Source of the DNA: Acidobacteriaceae bacterium
Lineage (GTDB): Bacteria; Acidobacteriota; Terriglobia; Terriglobales; Acidobacteriaceae
Direction of reading: 5' to 3'
NCBI GenBank assembly: GCA_003166855.1
Contig: PMUM01000256.1
Location: 1,934 to 39,568, forward strand
DNA: 37,635 nt
The translations under genes and the position numbers were made by a program. Shown piece by piece: positions 16,405 through 24,021 of this stretch (its first letter is position 1; each line of letters starts with the position of its first letter). The notes beneath the pieces were generated by a model. It ran no database searches. It was not told the DNA's origin and was given only the letters and a program-made list of their open reading frames with translations.

Positions 16405-16593
16405 TTACAGCTTCTCGAAGAACTCACACGCCGAGCATGAGATGTAGACCCCGCCCGGGATGCCGCGTTCGCGGTCTTTGACGCGCTTCACGATGCGCGT
16501 GGCTTTGCCGCACTTGGGGCAGTCGGTGCTCTTGGTGGTGTCCATGACCTTCTTACGGTCGGCTGTTTTTGCGATCTTGGCGCCTACTGCCAT
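16405..16593 (-). CDS. Small zinc-ribbon protein
   Basis: The 62-residue protein has a basic N-terminal stretch and one four-cysteine knuckle pair: CPKCG at about residues 25-29 and CSACEFF near the C-terminus. These are separated by a basic KRVKDRERGIPGG segment. This looks like a topoisomerase-type or TFIIS-like zinc ribbon that could bind nucleic acid; no specific function is known to me. AGGAG lies 9 bases before the ATG and a good terminator follows. Confidence 0.72.
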   Translation of the reverse strand: MAVGAKIAKTADRKKVMDTTKSTDCPKCGKATRIVKRVKDRERGIPGGVYISCSACEFFEKL

Positions 16594-16966
16594 GTTGGAT
16601 GTCTCCTGATTTCTTCAATATTTGCGCAGCGCGATCCGCTTCTTCGTCACGGCGGATGTTGTGGATGGAATGTCTCCGAAAACTTAGCCCGGGACTGAAT
16701 CCGGAAGTACGGGGATCCACTCTGGAAGACTCTGAAGCTGCGTCTCGATTCTCTTCCGTCGTTCCTGATTTTACAGTAAGGCGGGGGCGGCTGTCTTGCA
16801 GCTGCTATTTGGAGTAGTGGGTCAGCTTGAAATTCTCAAGCTTGGCGCGTAGTCCTCCAGACCCGGAGGACGGGCAGTTAGATGGTTTGATTTCAATGCG
16901 GTCCCCTTCGGAGGCCCTTCGTTTTTTGCCTTGCCGTTTCACGGCCAGCTGCTTGACACTGGGCGC

Positions 16967-17152
16967 ATGCGATGGAGAAGCGGGCAAATCCGGAAGCAGC
17001 ATGTGCCAGAGCCAGAGAGACTGCGCGACCGAGCTGCGAACCTGAAAGGGAAAGCAGACGCCCTCTTGCGGGAAGCCGATGCATTAATTGCTGAAGCAGA
17101 GGCGTTAGAGGCGGCTGAGGCTGGAGAACAAAAACCGACAGTTTCAAACTGA
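16967..17152 (+). CDS. Possible short coiled-coil protein
   Basis: This 61-codon reading frame ends in a strongly helical, heptad-like Ala/Glu/Leu/Arg stretch (LRDRAANLKGKADALLREAD and on) typical of a coiled coil. No Shine-Dalgarno is clear and the first 15 residues look non-coding. A minus-strand frame at 16805-17002 overlaps it and is no less plausible. Either may be the remnant of a decayed gene. Unrecognised. Confidence 0.25.
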   Translation: MRWRSGQIRKQHVPEPERLRDRAANLKGKADALLREADALIAEAEALEAAEAGEQKPTVSN

Positions 17153-17178
17153 CCCGCTATCCGATTGGGAATCGAGTG

Positions 17179-17667
17179 ATGACCCGCGCCATTGGACCAA
17201 TCCTGAAGACGATTCTGTTCACGATCTTCGTGCCTGGGACGGTGGCTGTTCTGATTCCGTTCTGGCTGATGGATGGATATCCGCGGCTGGCTCCGGGACC
17301 GCTCACGTGGCTTGGCGTTCTCATCACGCTCGTCGGAGCCACGATTTATTTCTGCTGCGCGTGGGAGTTTGCGGTGCGCGGGCTGGGCACGCCGGCGCCG
17401 ATCGCTCCGACGAAGTTTCTTGTGACCAATGCCTTGCACCGCTACGTGCGCAATCCGATGTACATCGGAGTGGCGCTGTCGATCGCGGGACAGGCAGCGC
17501 TATTTCGCAGGCCTCACCTCGCGGAATACGCGGCGGTGATGCTGCTGATTGCCCACGTTTTCGTTATCTTCTATGAAGAGCCTACGCTGCGCCGGCAGTT
17601 CGGTGAATCGTACGAAGAATACCGGCGATCCGTGCCACGCTGGATTCCGAAGTTCAGGGTTGGGTAG
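17179..17667 (+). CDS. Isoprenylcysteine methyltransferase-like membrane protein
   Basis: The 162-residue protein has four or so membrane segments (about 8-28, 38-60, 88-102 and 118-135). It carries the ICMT/PEMT-type signature R-Y-V-R-N-P-M-Y-I-G near residue 90 and the C-terminal E-E-P-x-L-x-x-x-F-G-x-x-Y-x-x-Y motif followed by VPRWIP. These are the SAM-binding elements of membrane methyltransferases that act on lipids or isoprenylated cysteine; bacterial members mostly have unknown substrates. The ATG at 17179 follows a GTG in the same frame. It stands alone. Confidence 0.88.
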   Translation: MTRAIGPILKTILFTIFVPGTVAVLIPFWLMDGYPRLAPGPLTWLGVLITLVGATIYFCCAWEFAVRGLGTPAPIAPTKFLVTNALHRYVRNPMYIGVALSIAGQAALFRRPHLAEYAAVMLLIAHVFVIFYEEPTLRRQFGESYEEYRRSVPRWIPKFRVG

Positions 17668-17785
17668 AACCGCACCAATATGAGGTTCAGAATTTCTTTC
17701 TCAAGCATGGTGCGTTAGAATGCTTTTCCAACTTCATCCGGGACGGACGTTTTGAATCCGGCAGTTTCGTGAATTGCGCTTTTGC

Positions 17786-18583
17786 TCACCCCGAGGGTGG
17801 AGAAATAGGAGCATTCTTCGAGAATATGTAGCTGTATCGGAATGGCGATTCCACTACCGTCCCCGATCGGTCGAGTCGCATATGTTTGAAGTGAGCTTCG
17901 TGCTTTAGCCCGCATTTTTCGGCCATTGCAATAAACCTTTCTGGGGAAGCATGAAAGATTGTGGCTGAGTTTAGGAGTAGCGTTGCTTTCCCCACACTCG
18001 ATAAAGCTACGGTTTTTGCCGCGCCCATGAAGGCACGAGGCCCACTCTGTCGAAGTTGGTGGCGAAGAAAACCAATGACCGAGTCACCCTTGTATTTTCC
18101 AAAGTGCGTTAGTTCGTCCGCCGCGGGGATCTCGCCAATGAAGATTAGGGCTTTCGGCCTCGCAACTCTACCGATTTCCTTCATCGCCGCCAGCACCTCA
18201 TTTTCAGATTCCAAGTACAGAAATACGCTATTACACGAGACTTTGGAAACCGATCCAGATTCCAATGGAAGCGCTTGTGCGAGTCCGACTAGAATGCGCA
18301 CACCCGGTACGGCGGCATGTACGATAGATTGTTCTTCGCCGGTTGGAACAACTCCGATGCATTCCTTTGCTCGGCCTTTCGCCATCTCTAGCAGGCAGCC
18401 ATCGCCGCAACCAACGTCAAGGAGTACGTCATCAGGTGAAGGGTCCAACGCAGCGAGAATTCGGGAATTCACATACTTCGTTGCCGCTACGTCGTCCCCT
18501 CTTCCCGAGATGCTGTGAATATCGGGCGATGTCGCAAGATGGCGATAGTATTCAACGTAATTGGTGATCTTAACTATTGGCAT
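17786..18583 (-). CDS. SAM-dependent methyltransferase, possibly acquired
   Basis: Read from the ATG at 18583 the product has 265 residues; an earlier start at 18730 would add a poorly coding, charged N-terminus. Class I methyltransferase motifs: DVLLDVGCGDGCLLEMA (SAM loop), the acidic end of strand 2 replaced by VVPTGEE, LPLESGSVSKVSCNSVFLYL (motif IV region) and a post-I RVARPKALIFIGEIP. The C-terminal third is variable and may bind the substrate, which I cannot name. GC content is visibly lower than in neighbouring genes, and it abuts a truncated gene, both suggesting transfer into this site. Confidence 0.8.
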   Translation of the reverse strand: MPIVKITNYVEYYRHLATSPDIHSISGRGDDVAATKYVNSRILAALDPSPDDVLLDVGCGDGCLLEMAKGRAKECIGVVPTGEEQSIVHAAVPGVRILVGLAQALPLESGSVSKVSCNSVFLYLESENEVLAAMKEIGRVARPKALIFIGEIPAADELTHFGKYKGDSVIGFLRHQLRQSGPRAFMGAAKTVALSSVGKATLLLNSATIFHASPERFIAMAEKCGLKHEAHFKHMRLDRSGTVVESPFRYSYIFSKNAPISPPSG

Positions 18584-18767
18584 GAGCGACCCTGACGTTT
18601 CTCGCTTTCGGTCATTTTGTTGCGCATGACTGGCGATGTTCCTGTAATTTCTCGTGTCGCGCTCTTGTTCAAAATAATTTGGATCATATTCTAGCCGATA
18701 CGCCGCTTCTTGCTTTCCTCGGCTGACCAAGGAGGAAGGAGCAAGAAGTCGAGGCTGCGATGCAGTC

Positions 18768-19180
18768 TCTTACCGCGCCGTTCACGTGATGCTGCGCCCG
18801 GGCGGCATCTTGCAGCAATGGCTGCCCATGGGTGACGCGGTCATTCAAGATTCGGTGGCACGCGCGCTCCAGCAGTCTTTTCCCTACGTCCGGGTGTTTC
18901 ATTCTCTCGACAACCGGGGATTCCATTTCCTCGCGAGCGAACGCCCTATCGTCCAGCGCGGCCCGCAGGAACTGGCGGACCGCATGCCGGAACGTGCGGC
19001 ACAAGACTTGATCGAGTGGGGACCGGCAGCAAGCCCTGCCCAACAGTTTCCATCATTCTCAGCCGCGAGCTGCGGCTGGACCAGCTAACCGATGGCACAC
19101 CCCAGGCGCCTGCTCTGCAGGATGATCACCCCGAGAACGAGCACTTTTTTCAGCGTCAGTACCTTAACTTGAAACTGTGA
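18768..19180 (+). pseudogene. C-terminal remnant of a spermidine-synthase-like gene
   Basis: The frame from about 18768 reads YRAVHVMLRPGGILQQWLP, then RALQQSFPYVRVFHSLDNRG and FHFLASERP, the C-terminal half of the fused membrane-anchored polyamine aminopropyltransferase-like proteins. The N-terminal half is absent: the sequence upstream belongs to the neighbouring methyltransferase. The frame is also broken near 19046, where one missing G would restore QQVSIILSREL and lead on to the TGA at 19178. Both a truncation and a frameshift mark it as decayed. Confidence 0.7.
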
Positions 19181-19186
19181 GATGCG

Positions 19187-21316
19187 TTATTCATCGATAC
19201 GGCCGCGCAGGACCGTGATCGACGCTTTCGGAATCTGGTAGAGGGCATCCGCGCCGCCATCTACTTTCGATTTCGAGGGCGGACCGTCCGGATCGGCATG
19301 TCCGCCGACGCCCTCGCGGTGCCACTGATATTCGTTGGAGCCGAAGGTGATGCGGTCGACCTGGCCTGAGAAATGGCGATCGTGCTTGCCGCCGGCGAAA
19401 GCGACTTTCACAGCCTGGTCGTTGTACTGGTCGCGGTTAACCAGCATCACGGACCACTGTCCATCAGGCCGCTCGACTGCGTAAGCCGTCACCATCACAT
19501 TTCCGGCAGCATCGTTGACATCGCTCACGGCCTTGTATTGCTTGTGTGGCGCGTCGATCGGCTGCACCCACTCTTTCGTGATCACCTGCGCCGCGAGATA
19601 CTGCGGGGGATAGCCCAGCACTTTATAGTCCTGGTCGATCCACAGGAAATTGCCGAAGCCGCCCATTTCTCTCGGATACGGCATGTAATGGAAGTAGTAA
19701 GTCGCGCCGGCACCTTCGCTCATCATGGTGCCAACGTAGTCCGCGAGCCAGAGGCCACTCTTCACGGTCGATGGAGGCGCGCCGCCTCCGATGTTGCCCT
19801 CGGTCATGAAGAACGGAATATTTGGCAGCAGGCCGTTGTCTTTCCAGACTTGCACGATGTGGCTCACGTAGCCGGGCTCGGGATACAGATCGGCCCAGGA
19901 ATACGTGGGACGATCCTGATACGGGTAATGTTCGAAAGAAAAGAAGGTGAAGTCGTTCAGCCGGCCGTGCGCTTTCAGGTAGTCGAGGAAGCGGCCGATC
20001 CACGAAACTTTTCCGTTGGCATCGGGCCAGACTTCCACGTCGCCGAAAGTTCCTTCGAAGGGCGGACCTCCGAGCTTTGCCTCGGGCACGAGTTTGTGAA
20101 TCGCGGTGGCAAACTGAACGTACAACGCGGCATAGTCTTCCGGAAGCATGTGCTGTCCGTCGGCCTCTTCGCCCATCTCGATCCAGGAGATCGGGTAGTG
20201 GCGTTTATAGAGATAGGCGATCTCGTTGGCAGCGTCTTCGGGCGTGGCGTAGAGCATCGCGATCGGGACCATGGTCGGAAGCCCGCGCGTGACGCCGCAA
20301 TTGAAGAAGAAATCGAATCCGACTTGATCTCCGCGAGATTGGTCGAGGTCGGTAGACGCGGTCCAAGGATCGACAGAGGACGGCCAGGTCACGGTCTGAT
20401 CGCGGCTCGGAAAATGCGTGACGCAGTCGTTGAAGGTGCCGTCGGCTGAGAGCGATCCGACATAGAGTTCGTTAATGGCGTATCCCACGCAGTTGCGCTT
20501 GTCGGCTGAGCCGTGAGTATCGCAGGTGTTGGAGGACTCGGTCATCCAGATGCGGATGTAGCGGACGGGGATCATCCAGGAAACGAGTTTCAGCGTGACT
20601 GTGCCGCCTTTGCCTTCGGTGATGGTTCCCATCGGAAAGGTCTGCCATGTGCCCTTGGTCGTGCCCTCGTAGAAAGGCTCAAGTTCGCCGGTCCAGAATT
20701 GCACGGAGTAGTGCTTCGCGTAGGGATCGGCCCAGGCGATGCGGACGGCGTTCACGTCGATCTTGCTGCCCAGGTCGATCATCACCCACTGCGGATGCAG
20801 CGAGTCATCTTCGCCGGTGAATGCTTTGGTCAGGTAGGGATTACTCTTCCAGTACGACTTGGGATCTCCGTCGGTGAGACGCGACCAGCCGTTGCCGTCG
20901 CCACGGCTGAAGCCGCGATGCGGCAACGGGTACGCCCACGAACTATGAATTTCCGCGCCGGGCTCGGCGCTGCCGACGAAGTAGCCTTCCTGCTTGTCGG
21001 CGTTGCTCCACTTGCCTGCGGGATTCCAGTGCCAGGCCTCGACCATCAGCTCAGTATTCTGACGATAGGTCACGGTCTGCCATCCCGCGCCGAGAATTTC
21101 GTGCAACAGCGGATCTTTCAGCAGGTGGTCGGGAGTGCCGGTGCGCAGGCGGTCGATGGCCGCGCCCAGAGAGCGGACGGGGCTGAAGGTGTTGGCGACG
21201 TGGGCGGGGTCGGCATCGACAACAACCTTCTGCGCCGTTGTCAAGCTTACAGATAGCAGAAGAACGCTCACCACACCTAAAGCTGCAGGAAGACGGTGCC
21301 CGATATGCAACGCCAT
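19187..21316 (-). CDS. Secreted discoidin-domain glycoside hydrolase-like protein
   Basis: The 709-residue precursor starts at the ATG at 21316 (GGAGG upstream) with a signal peptide (about 1-29, ending TTAQK). An F5/8-type C (discoidin) carbohydrate-binding region around residues 130-290 shows SRLTDGDPKSYWKSNPY, WVMIDLGSKIDVNAVRIAW and VRYIRIWM. A TIM-barrel-like part follows with WIEMGEEADG (candidate acid/base Glu), FSFEHYPY and FFMTEGNIGGG (candidate nucleophile Glu), as in clan GH-A enzymes of the GH39/GH79 type. A beta-sandwich tail ends the protein. The polysaccharide substrate is unknown. The stop is 6 bases past the spermidine-synthase remnant. Confidence 0.8.
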   Translation of the reverse strand: MALHIGHRLPAALGVVSVLLLSVSLTTAQKVVVDADPAHVANTFSPVRSLGAAIDRLRTGTPDHLLKDPLLHEILGAGWQTVTYRQNTELMVEAWHWNPAGKWSNADKQEGYFVGSAEPGAEIHSSWAYPLPHRGFSRGDGNGWSRLTDGDPKSYWKSNPYLTKAFTGEDDSLHPQWVMIDLGSKIDVNAVRIAWADPYAKHYSVQFWTGELEPFYEGTTKGTWQTFPMGTITEGKGGTVTLKLVSWMIPVRYIRIWMTESSNTCDTHGSADKRNCVGYAINELYVGSLSADGTFNDCVTHFPSRDQTVTWPSSVDPWTASTDLDQSRGDQVGFDFFFNCGVTRGLPTMVPIAMLYATPEDAANEIAYLYKRHYPISWIEMGEEADGQHMLPEDYAALYVQFATAIHKLVPEAKLGGPPFEGTFGDVEVWPDANGKVSWIGRFLDYLKAHGRLNDFTFFSFEHYPYQDRPTYSWADLYPEPGYVSHIVQVWKDNGLLPNIPFFMTEGNIGGGAPPSTVKSGLWLADYVGTMMSEGAGATYYFHYMPYPREMGGFGNFLWIDQDYKVLGYPPQYLAAQVITKEWVQPIDAPHKQYKAVSDVNDAAGNVMVTAYAVERPDGQWSVMLVNRDQYNDQAVKVAFAGGKHDRHFSGQVDRITFGSNEYQWHREGVGGHADPDGPPSKSKVDGGADALYQIPKASITVLRGRIDE

Positions 21317-21550
21317 GATGCCTCCGTGATTTGAGCCGGTGGCAGCCCGTGAGTTCTGCCACTGCGTAGTGAATCGATTTAAGACTGGGAAAGTCCGCAA
21401 ACAGCATACACCGAACTCTTGCTCCGCCCTGTTGAAAAGGTTGCGTGCGTAGCCCCGTTGACCGCCGTCCTAAGCCCCTGCTACCGTCATATGTTTGCCC
21501 TGCGGTGACCGCCCCGTCCTTGGGGCCCCACTTTTATCAGGAGATTCGTC

Positions 21551-22732
21551 ATGCCTGCCATCAAATTTCGCGGTGTCGATTTCATCCAGTACGATTCCCT
21601 GTTGACCGACGACGAGCGGTTAGTGCGCGACACTACCCGCCAGTTCATCGAAGACAATCTGATTCCCATCATCGAGGAATGCAACCGCGCAGGACGTTTT
21701 CCGCGTGAACTGGTGAAACCGATGGCCGACCTCGGCTTCTTTGGGGCGTCGCTGAAAGGCTACGGCTGCGCCGGGATGGGCAATGTGGAATACGGCCTGA
21801 TGACGCAGGAACTCGAGCGCGGCGACTCGGGGGTGCGCAGCTTTGTGAGCGTGCAGTCGGGCTTGTGCATGTATCCGATTTATGAATTCGGCAGCGAAGA
21901 ACAGAAGCAGACGTGGCTGCCTCCAATGCAGAAGGGCGAAAAGCTCGGATGTTTCGGCCTCACTGAGCCAGACTTCGGGTCGAACCCCGGCGGCATGCGC
22001 ACGCGCGCCAAGAAGGTTGGCAATGAGTACGTGATCAATGGCGAGAAGATGTGGATCACTTCGGGCACGATCGCCGACGTCGCGATCATCTGGGCCAAAG
22101 TCGAGGACGAGAACGACAAGATCCGCGGGTTCCTTGTAGAAACCGATCGGCCCGGATTCAAGGCCGACGACATTCATGGGAAGTGGTCGCTGCGCGCGTC
22201 GGTGACGTCGGGACTGTCGCTGCAGGATGTGCACGTGCCGGAATCGAATCTGCTGCCTAAGTCAGGCGGGCTAAAGTCGCCTCTAATGTGCCTGAACCAG
22301 GCGCGCTACGGCATCGCGTGGGGAGCGCTCGGGGCTGCGATGGCGTGCTACGACTGCGCGCTGCAGTATTCTCTGTTGCGCAAACAATGGCGCAATCAGC
22401 CCATCGCCTCGCACCAACTCGTGCAAGACAAGCTCACGTGGATGATCAGCGAAATCACCAAGGCGCAGTTGCTCGTACTACAGGTAGGCCGGTTGAAAGA
22501 CGCGGGCAAGATCGAGCCGCAACACATTTCAATGGCGAAGCGCAACAACGTCTGGATGGCTCTGGAGTGCGCCCGCCTGTCGCGCGACATTCTGGGCGCG
22601 AACGGAGTAGCCGATGACTATCCTGTCATGCGCCACATGATGAATTTGGAGTCGGTGAAGACCTACGAAGGCACGCACGATGTGCACTCGTTGATCATCG
22701 GGCAGAGCATTACGGGGATCGACGCGTTCTAG
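21551..22732 (+). CDS. gcdH: Acyl-CoA dehydrogenase, glutaryl-CoA dehydrogenase-like
   Basis: The 393-residue flavoprotein has the full acyl-CoA dehydrogenase fold. Visible motifs: GVRSFVSVQSGL near residue 95 (Arg and Ser that bind the glutaryl carboxylate in GCDH), CFGLTEPDFGSNPGGM (FAD contact), WITSGTIADVAIIWA, RYGIAWGALGAAMACYD, and the catalytic base in KTYEGTHDVHSL (Glu373). The YEGTH context and the SVQS segment favour glutaryl-CoA dehydrogenase (oxidative decarboxylation to crotonyl-CoA in lysine/tryptophan catabolism). No ETF or lysine pathway gene is adjacent, so substrate is not proved. AGGAG lies upstream of the ATG. Confidence 0.9.
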   Translation: MPAIKFRGVDFIQYDSLLTDDERLVRDTTRQFIEDNLIPIIEECNRAGRFPRELVKPMADLGFFGASLKGYGCAGMGNVEYGLMTQELERGDSGVRSFVSVQSGLCMYPIYEFGSEEQKQTWLPPMQKGEKLGCFGLTEPDFGSNPGGMRTRAKKVGNEYVINGEKMWITSGTIADVAIIWAKVEDENDKIRGFLVETDRPGFKADDIHGKWSLRASVTSGLSLQDVHVPESNLLPKSGGLKSPLMCLNQARYGIAWGALGAAMACYDCALQYSLLRKQWRNQPIASHQLVQDKLTWMISEITKAQLLVLQVGRLKDAGKIEPQHISMAKRNNVWMALECARLSRDILGANGVADDYPVMRHMMNLESVKTYEGTHDVHSLIIGQSITGIDAF

Positions 22733-22738
22733 CAGAGA

Positions 22739-22847
22739 ATGTGGGGACAGCCGCCATCGGCTGTCAGTCGAGCGAAGCTCGACGGGGATCGCCTCATAGC
22801 ATCGCCGGGTTGCGCCCGCCGGACAGCCGAAGGCGGCTGTCCCACAT
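22739..22847. repeat. Composite REP-like element, family A (four hairpins)
   Basis: Bounded by ATGTGGGGACAGCCG at the left and CGGCTGTCCCACAT at the right. It contains in order GACAGCCG/CGGCTGTC, GTCGAGC/GCTCGAC, a GCCGGG/CCCGCC hairpin and GGACAGCCG/CGGCTGTCC. It starts 7 bases after the gcdH stop. Confidence 0.78.
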
Positions 22848-22871
22848 AAACCACTTGATGGATCAAGCACG

Positions 22872-23096
22872 ATGACTCCAGAGAAAAAACGGCGAGTCGC
22901 GACGGCCGGGATATTCCTCTCGGGTGTGCTGGCCTGCCTTGATGCGGTCAAGGACGCCCGAATCTTCTGGCCTCCGGATGTACTCTGGGAGGGACTGGGG
23001 AATCCGAACCGGCTCAAGCTTGGCGCTGGAATCGCGCTGATCGTGGTCAGTTTCGTGACCTCGGCACTGCGACGGCGGGCCGCGTCGGAGCGGTGA
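22872..23096 (+). CDS. Small membrane protein, hypothetical
   Basis: The 74-residue product has a basic N-terminus (MTPEKKRR), a first hydrophobic segment (about 9-25), a central polar stretch with WPPDVLWEGLG, and a second hydrophobic segment (about 50-65) followed by the basic tail ALRRRAASER. The layout fits a two-TM protein with both ends in the cytoplasm. No family is recognised. It lies between two family A repeats, and its Shine-Dalgarno is weak. Confidence 0.5.
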   Translation: MTPEKKRRVATAGIFLSGVLACLDAVKDARIFWPPDVLWEGLGNPNRLKLGAGIALIVVSFVTSALRRRAASER

Positions 23097-23194
23097 CGAT
23101 GCTCGCGGCGTTTCTGCTGACTGGGGTTGATGTTTGTCGGGATCGGCAGATGGCGAACCGCGACCAAGAACCGGGCCTAATCTCGCTACGACTC

Positions 23195-23239
23195 GCCGGG
23201 CTGTGCCCGGCGGACGGCCGAAGGCAGCCGTCCCCACAT
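23195..23239. repeat. REP-like palindromes, family A
   Basis: GCCGGG/CCCGGC (23195-23211) followed by GGACGGC/GCCGTCC and CCACAT (to 23239) repeats the order of the right half of the element at 22739-22847. The rest of 23097-23274 shows no gene. Confidence 0.7.
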
Positions 23240-23274
23240 ATTCAACACATCTTCAATACACATTCTCCACATCT

Positions 23275-23724
23275 TCAGCCGTACATCTCTTCCAGCAACT
23301 CATACGCGCGGCGCAGGTGCGGGATGACAATACTTCCACCCACCACCAGCGCGACATTCAGCGACTCTTCCTGCTCGGCGCGGGTCACGCCCAGGCGGTA
23401 GCCCTGGATGGCATGGTAGAAGATGCAGTCGTCGCAGCGCAGGCAGGCGGAAGCCACGAGTCCCATCAACTCTTTTGTCTTCGCGGGGAGAGGACCTTCC
23501 AGATATGCGTTGTGGTCGATGTTGTAGAAGCGCTTCACCAGGAAATTGTTGGCCTTGTCGACATTGGCATTGAGGCGCGCGCGGGTTTCAATGAAGCGGC
23601 GCGCGATCTCGCTCTTGTCGGCGACGTATTTCTCGGTGAAAAGATACGTCGACTCCTTGCGGTCCGGGCGGTCTGGAGTGGGGCGCTCCGACGGCGCGGA
23701 ATGGTCGCTGGAGGTTGTGTTCAT
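23275..23724 (-). CDS. AhpD-like carboxymuconolactone decarboxylase-family protein
   Basis: The 149-residue all-helical protein starts at the ATG at 23724. It contains the exact AhpD core motif E-x11-C-x2-C-x3-H: the Glu of KELMGLV, then CDDCIFYH. This motif gives members peroxidase or disulfide reductase activity. The first 25 residues are polar and variable. The length fits single-domain AhpD-like proteins. No AhpC, lipoamide or protocatechuate pathway gene is adjacent, so a general redox role is inferred. The cysteines are ordinary TGC/TGT codons. No clear Shine-Dalgarno. Confidence 0.87.
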   Translation of the reverse strand: MNTTSSDHSAPSERPTPDRPDRKESTYLFTEKYVADKSEIARRFIETRARLNANVDKANNFLVKRFYNIDHNAYLEGPLPAKTKELMGLVASACLRCDDCIFYHAIQGYRLGVTRAEQEESLNVALVVGGSIVIPHLRRAYELLEEMYG

Positions 23725-23783
23725 GGGCAAATGGTAGCAGAGCGACCGCGACGGAGCGTACGGTAGAGGACATTTTCTCAAGG

Positions 23784-23813
23784 TTGACAGGGCGCGGCAC
23801 GGGGCAGCATGAT
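23784..23813 (+). promoter_or_regulatory. Candidate sigma-70 promoter of the Oar-like receptor
   Basis: A perfect TTGACA at 23784-23789 is followed after 18 bases by CATGAT (4/6). It would give a leader of about 200 bases before the ATG at 24022. The interval 23725-24021 shows no supported gene. Confidence 0.4.
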
Positions 23814-24021
23814 GCTTTGATAGTCGAGATCCCAGACTTTACCGCGTCGCGGGTTTCTCTCTGCCGAGGTCCTGCCGGCGCAGAAAGTGCACGATGGAGC
23901 ATCCCCCGGCTTCGATTCTGGCTTTTGTCTTCCTGCTCGTGTTTTCCGCCCACCGTGGCCGCTCCCGCGCCTCTGCTGGCCGTGAATTTCCCTTAAGTCA
24001 AGAGTGGTCCAGGAGAAGAAA

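Noticed and set aside
19373-20449. Long plus-strand frame opposite the discoidin-glycosidase
   Set aside because: High-GC antisense frame; the minus-strand protein has a signal peptide, Shine-Dalgarno and recognisable domains.
22739-22847. CRISPR array or insertion sequence
   Set aside because: Modules are hairpins without regular spacers and there is no transposase or terminal-repeat-flanked gene.
23275-23724. Possible second selenoprotein, since AhpD-like proteins can carry Sec
   Set aside because: Both active-site positions are plain Cys codons and there is no internal TGA.
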